64,000 nucleotides of DNA, taken from positions 276,298,460-276,362,459 of the forward strand of contig JAVHZZ010000002.1 in the NCBI GenBank assembly GCA_036250195.1, given 5' to 3'. Positions 62,209 to 64,000 of this stretch are shown piece after piece. Source of the DNA: Mixophyes australis. Its lineage: Eukaryota > Chordata > Amphibia > Anura > Limnodynastidae. The position numbers were made by a program, and so were the translations under genes. Position 1 is the stretch's first letter. Every line of letters begins with the position of its first letter. The notes under the pieces are model-generated. The model ran no database searches. It had not been told where the DNA came from and saw nothing but the letters and a program-made list of their open reading frames with translations.

Positions 62209-64000
62209 ATGAGCTAATGATGGACGACACTGGATTGGACAGGTGATGTTAGACCCCCCAGTTAAGTATGGGGAGGGGTCGTAGTTTACTGAATAGCTAA
62301 AGGGATCAGTGGAATTAGTAGAGACATTTTCCCATAGTGTCCAATTCAGCTGTCAGGTTTGCTGCAAAAATCTCCTTTTCAGCTTTTCTGTTTGTTTTCA
62401 AATCCTTGTATTCTTATTATTTATTTGCTTTCCTATTTCACAGTCTTTATTTCCCTTGTCAGTATCACACTCTTTTCTTGTAGAGAGATACAGAAACACA
62501 TAGAAAAGGTTTCATTCATGGGGCTAAGACATTTATGACATTAGACAGACAGAGTCAGGGATACACACACTAGATTGACATAAGTCACGGAAGCAGCTAG
62601 GGGTTTATTTTTATGTGTATAGAAGCTGCTGATTTTAAGCAGAAAGGTTTTTGTTGTAAAAATAGGATTCATGTTTTATAGATTGCATATCTGTTTGTTT
62701 TTTTTTTTGTCTCCTGTGCAAAGTGTGCCTTTATATATGCACAAAGGGTGGAGATAGGAAACTAGCTGAAAGTAAATTATGTAGTCATACAGATATGCAT
62801 CTCTGTGTAGAATATTGGAGTGGGATTATCGCCACAAGACCTGACATAATGTGAAACCCTAGAAAATGTAAATTTTTCATGCTTTATATTTTTTTCACCG
62901 TTAGACAGACATGTACTGGATACTGTTATATTTGAAGAAAGTGTTATAGAGATAGACCCCTTTGACCTTCTCATTTAGCCAAGTAGCTGAACGTGTGGGA
63001 TTTAAAATGGCATGTGAGTTGGCAGAGGGAAAATCAATTGACATACATTGGTCTTCAGTATTTTTCTACTATAGGGTGTGACATTGAGGCGACTGAAGAA
63101 CTTTTTATAGCAATGGCAGTACATGAGTAGGACATTACATGGAAGACTTGTGACAATGACAAAGTTACTAACTGAAGTAGCTGTTAGTAAAGTCCATACT
63201 TACACACACACGACTGTACATGACTGTCACACCAGGGTGGACATGGCTGTCAAATTGACAGCAGGTTTTTTGTGACAGCCGACAAATCTATGTTTAGTTT
63301 TGTTTTTTTGTTGTATTGTTTTAAATTGTGTACACACACACACGCACACAAAAAAATGAGTTAATGTATGACATTTGTGTTGCCTGAAGAATAAACAGTC
63401 TGGATGGTGAAGGAAGGTGGCCAGGAGTCTTCTGGACCCTGAAGAGATGGACAAGGTAGACCAGTAGCTCCCAGAGTGTATCTTCCAGACCTAGTGGAGG
63501 CAACACATGGTCTAGCTCAGCTGGGTACAGAAGATATGTGCAAACTGGTAAGAGTATATTGGGGTGCACCAGACATTTATTCTTAAGCTAGTAGGAAGGC
63601 AATGTCCTGTATTGATTGAGAGAGTGTCAGGAAGACGATACCAATAGAGCCATCTCTTCCTACAGATGGACTTTCTCCAGTTAAAACAAATCCACGTCAT
63701 ACAATTACCACCTTGCAGGATCCTCAAGTATGTACTGGTGTACCGATCAAATATATCTGGGTAAAGGTGTATTGAAATGTTTCTAATGTATTGCTGTGTC
63801 ATACTCAGGGCTTTTGTTATTCGATGTGGTATCCCTAGAGTTATAAAAGGTGATAGGGGAATTCATGTTATTGGTAATAACTGTATAATGTATGAGCAGT
63901 GATAGTGAGTTACTACTTTTGATTAGCCACAAACCCGTGGGAAAATAAAGGAACGGTACTAGCTAGATCGAATTGAATAGAATGAGGGTTGAAATTGATT
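62209..64000 (+). pseudogene. ERV interior, unit 3 (truncated)
   Basis: Copy of 47471 onward, including the RNase H block near 63009 and integrase blocks from 63663. Cut by the window end. Confidence 0.72.

Larger units (their letters stand above)
60514..64000. repeat. 7.37 kb tandem repeat, unit 3 (cut by window end)
   Basis: Offset 7371 from unit 2. The window ends within the ERV interior, just before solo LTR G would start. Confidence 0.92.

Overview
The window is eukaryotic and almost entirely transposable elements, most of them nested inside one another. No ordinary host gene can be supported. The mix (Ty3/gypsy chromoviruses of the Tf1/sushi type with very long LTRs, a gammaretrovirus-like endogenous retrovirus, BED-finger hAT elements, Tc1-like and L2-like remnants) suggests a large-genome cold-blooded vertebrate, most likely a frog. 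That is inference. Names A to G below are labels for this window only. || LAYOUT. 1-6767: element A, a chromovirus with open gag and pol and a 1.92 kb 3' LTR; its 5' LTR is cut by the window edge. 6768-11363: decayed relative B, into whose pol A appears to have inserted. 11364-15554: N-terminal half of a hAT transposase (minus strand), broken by B on one side and by a TA-flanked element (12135-13817, holding an L2-like LINE tail) in the middle. 15555-20372: mostly unrecognised sequence, with one small ORF behind a promoter-like block (16314-16575) and a broken Tc1-like transposase (18935-19645). 20375-26575: a 6.2 kb TA-flanked palindromic element with no recognised protein. 26657-27463: a non-autonomous hAT-like element with an 8-bp target duplication and a CA-rich minisatellite. 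|| 27600-53142 is the deepest nest. Chromovirus F (LTR and gag remnant, 27600-28801) was hit by minus-strand element E. The LTR of E was then split by a young intact chromovirus C (28888-37187, TSD gaatc) and by an endogenous retrovirus (37416-51989, TSD ggca). The retrovirus was in turn hit by chromovirus D (42038-47470, minus, TSD atgag), a solo LTR G (49313-50024, TSD gttgt), a MITE (51238-51448, TSD TA) and a second hAT-like copy (40500-41173). From 45776 a 7.37 kb unit, running from the protease of D to the integrase of E, is tandemly repeated: 45776-53142, 53143-60513 and 60514 to the window end. The junction fuses D gag-pol sequence to an E chromodomain tail. || HOW THE PARTS WORK. In A and C, gag is followed by pol in the -1 frame. 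A GGGAAAT heptamer, a 6-nt spacer and a drawable H-type pseudoknot lie at the overlap, the arrangement known from sushi-ichi and PEG10. No tRNA primer site follows the LTRs. Instead the bases before the gag ATG are complementary to the predicted first bases of the transcript, 31 nt downstream of TATA. Family D shows the same thing with a different sequence, so the pairing covaries. All six chromovirus families share a palindrome resembling an NRF-1 site 60-95 bp upstream of TATA (decayed in E, F and G). The A/B/C LTRs carry an array of small hairpins, one with compensatory substitutions, and a conserved two-stem hairpin near the primer site.
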